64,000 nt of DNA, taken from contig NZ_CP015614.1 in NCBI RefSeq assembly GCF_000635915.2, positions 2,277,501-2,341,500 of the forward strand, given 5' to 3'. This document shows, piece after piece, positions 63,184 through 64,000 of the stretch. The stretch comes from Brevundimonas naejangsanensis (GTDB lineage: Bacteria; Pseudomonadota; Alphaproteobacteria; Caulobacterales; Caulobacteraceae). The translations under genes were made by a program, and so were the position numbers. Below the pieces are notes generated by a model. It ran no database searches. It was not told the origin of the DNA and was given only the letters and a program-made list of their open reading frames with translations. Positions within the stretch are counted from its first letter, which is position 1. The number at the start of each line of letters is the position of its first letter.

Positions 63184-63268
63184 CGGACGCTCCGGGCAAG
63201 GGTCTGGGGACAGGTCGCCGGGGCGACCGTTCGCGCCTGCGCGGCGCCGCCTTAAAAAGGCCCTCGCG

Positions 63269-63296
63269 TTGACAGGGGTAAGGGCGGTGCTTAAGT
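63269..63296 (+). promoter_or_regulatory. Candidate promoter of secA
   Basis: TTGACAG is followed after 13 bases by GCTTAAGT, close to the Caulobacter housekeeping pattern. The remaining 160 bases to the secA start show no clear hairpin or regulator site. Confidence 0.5.
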
Positions 63297-63459
63297 CCCG
63301 CCTGCGCCCAAGTCGAGGGATTTTCGATCGTATGCGCGGCCCTTCGCGCGCCCTGACTGCAGGGAAGGCCTGGGGCTGGCGTGATCGCGGCCTCCCGACC
63401 GGGCGAAACCTGTCTTTCTCAGAGCCTTCAGCCGCTCGACCGCCTGACCCGGATCGCCC

Positions 63460-64000
63460 ATGCTCGGCTTCGCCAAGAAACTTCTCGGTTCCTCCAACGA
63501 CCGCAAGGTCAAGGCCTTCCAGGCCCAGGTCCAGAAGATCAACGCCCTAGAACCTAAGTTCGAGGCCTTCTCTGACGACGAACTGCGCATGATGACGCAG
63601 ACTTTCCGGGATCGCATCGAGGCCGGCGAGAGCCTGGACAAGCTGCAGAACGAGGCCTTCGCCGTCGTGCGCGAAGCCTCCAAGCGCGTGCTGGGCCAGC
63701 GTCAGTACGACGTGCAGATGGCCGGCGGCATGATCCTGCACGAAGGCGGCATCGCCGAGATGCGGACCGGCGAAGGCAAGACCCTGGTGGCCGTGGCCCC
63801 GGTCTACCTGAACGCCCTGGCGGGCAAGGGCGTCCACGTCGTCACCGTCAACGACTACCTGGCCCGCCGCGACGCGGAGCAGATGGGCAAGGTCTACCGC
63901 TTCCTGGGCCTGGAGGTCGGCGTCATCGTCAACGGCCTGTCGCAGGGTCAGCGCCAGATGGCCTATCAGGCCGACATCACCTACGGCACCAACAACGAGT
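63460..64000 (+). CDS. secA: Preprotein translocase ATPase SecA (5' part)
   Basis: SecA drives unfolded preproteins through SecYEG. The first 180 residues are in the window: [40 protein letters not shown], Walker [10 protein letters not shown] (residues 101-109) and [16 protein letters not shown]. The gene continues beyond the right edge, so the rest cannot be judged. ATG 63460 starts at the family N-terminus. Confidence 0.98.
   Translation, partial: MLGFAKKLLGSSNDRKVKAFQAQVQKINALEPKFEAFSDDELRMMTQTFRDRIEAGESLDKLQNEAFAVVREASKRVLGQRQYDVQMAGGMILHEGGIAEMRTGEGKTLVAVAPVYLNALAGKGVHVVTVNDYLARRDAEQMGKVYRFLGLEVGVIVNGLSQGQRQMAYQADITYGTNNE

Overview
The window is GC-rich, densely packed chromosomal DNA from an alphaproteobacterium of the Caulobacterales. 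Brevundimonas is the closest guess from protein character and from the multi-palindrome intergenic repeats, but this was judged by eye and not by a database search. Lineage clues are the F1-only ATP synthase operon (atpHAGDC), DUF4167, DUF1178, DUF484-xerC, the CHCC zinc-finger protein, PtsP (EI-Ntr), a GGAAC-N16-CGTT promoter of the EcfG/SigT type and a secA gene diverging from a lipoprotein PPIase. I see no phage, transposon, CRISPR array, plasmid gene or origin. This is core genome.

Layout: 1-6.8 kb holds a truncated unknown gene, ahcY with a candidate operator, a soluble globin-coupled chemoreceptor, bioB and two unknown proteins. 6.9-14.6 kb is a mostly minus-strand envelope and ribosome block: nadD, rsfS, rlmH, a degenerate EnvC-like factor, the C-terminal protease ctpA and a divergent polysaccharide deacetylase, preceded by gloA, a lipoprotein and small genes. 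14.8-16.8 kb has an orphan ABC ATPase and rppH. 17.0-21.9 kb is the F1 operon with a clear terminator. 22.1-24.8 kb has a CDF transporter, a TerC protein and a secreted glutamine cyclotransferase. 25-31.4 kb has priA, a transaldolase-type gene, DUF484, xerC, lpdA and tRNA-Gly(GCC). 31.7-40.3 kb holds metabolic and transport genes (SDR, YkvA, quinone oxidoreductase, isoaspartyl peptidase, BCCT, serine hydrolase) and two small envelope proteins. 40.4-48.8 kb has a sensor-kinase-like protein with its key residues lost, DUF4167, prmC and prfA separated by a YihY-family gene, a receiver protein, a TSUP permease and a lipoprotein. 48.8-63.2 kb is housekeeping: GST, ispG, a RodZ-like protein, ptsP, lysC, ubiG, GNAT, DUF1178, a nitrilase-type amidase, grxC, comF, an NDUFAF5-like methyltransferase, an orphan Flp pilin, mutT, argJ and a PPIase. 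secA begins at 63.46 kb and runs off the end.

Many neighbours are translationally coupled by 1-4 nt overlaps: rlmH/envC, gloA/lipoprotein, amidase/DUF1178, PPIase/argJ and argJ/mutT. Five families of palindromic repeats sit between genes, mostly near gene 3' ends.

The most unusual items are: a hybrid kinase-like protein whose phospho-acceptor His, N-box Asn and receiver Lys are all substituted; a PriA helicase that has lost three of the four ligands of one zinc site; comF and the NDUFAF5-like gene, whose start codons overlap on opposite strands; and a stress-type promoter driving the gene that separates prfA from prmC. I did not find a clear multi-gene system of unknown type.
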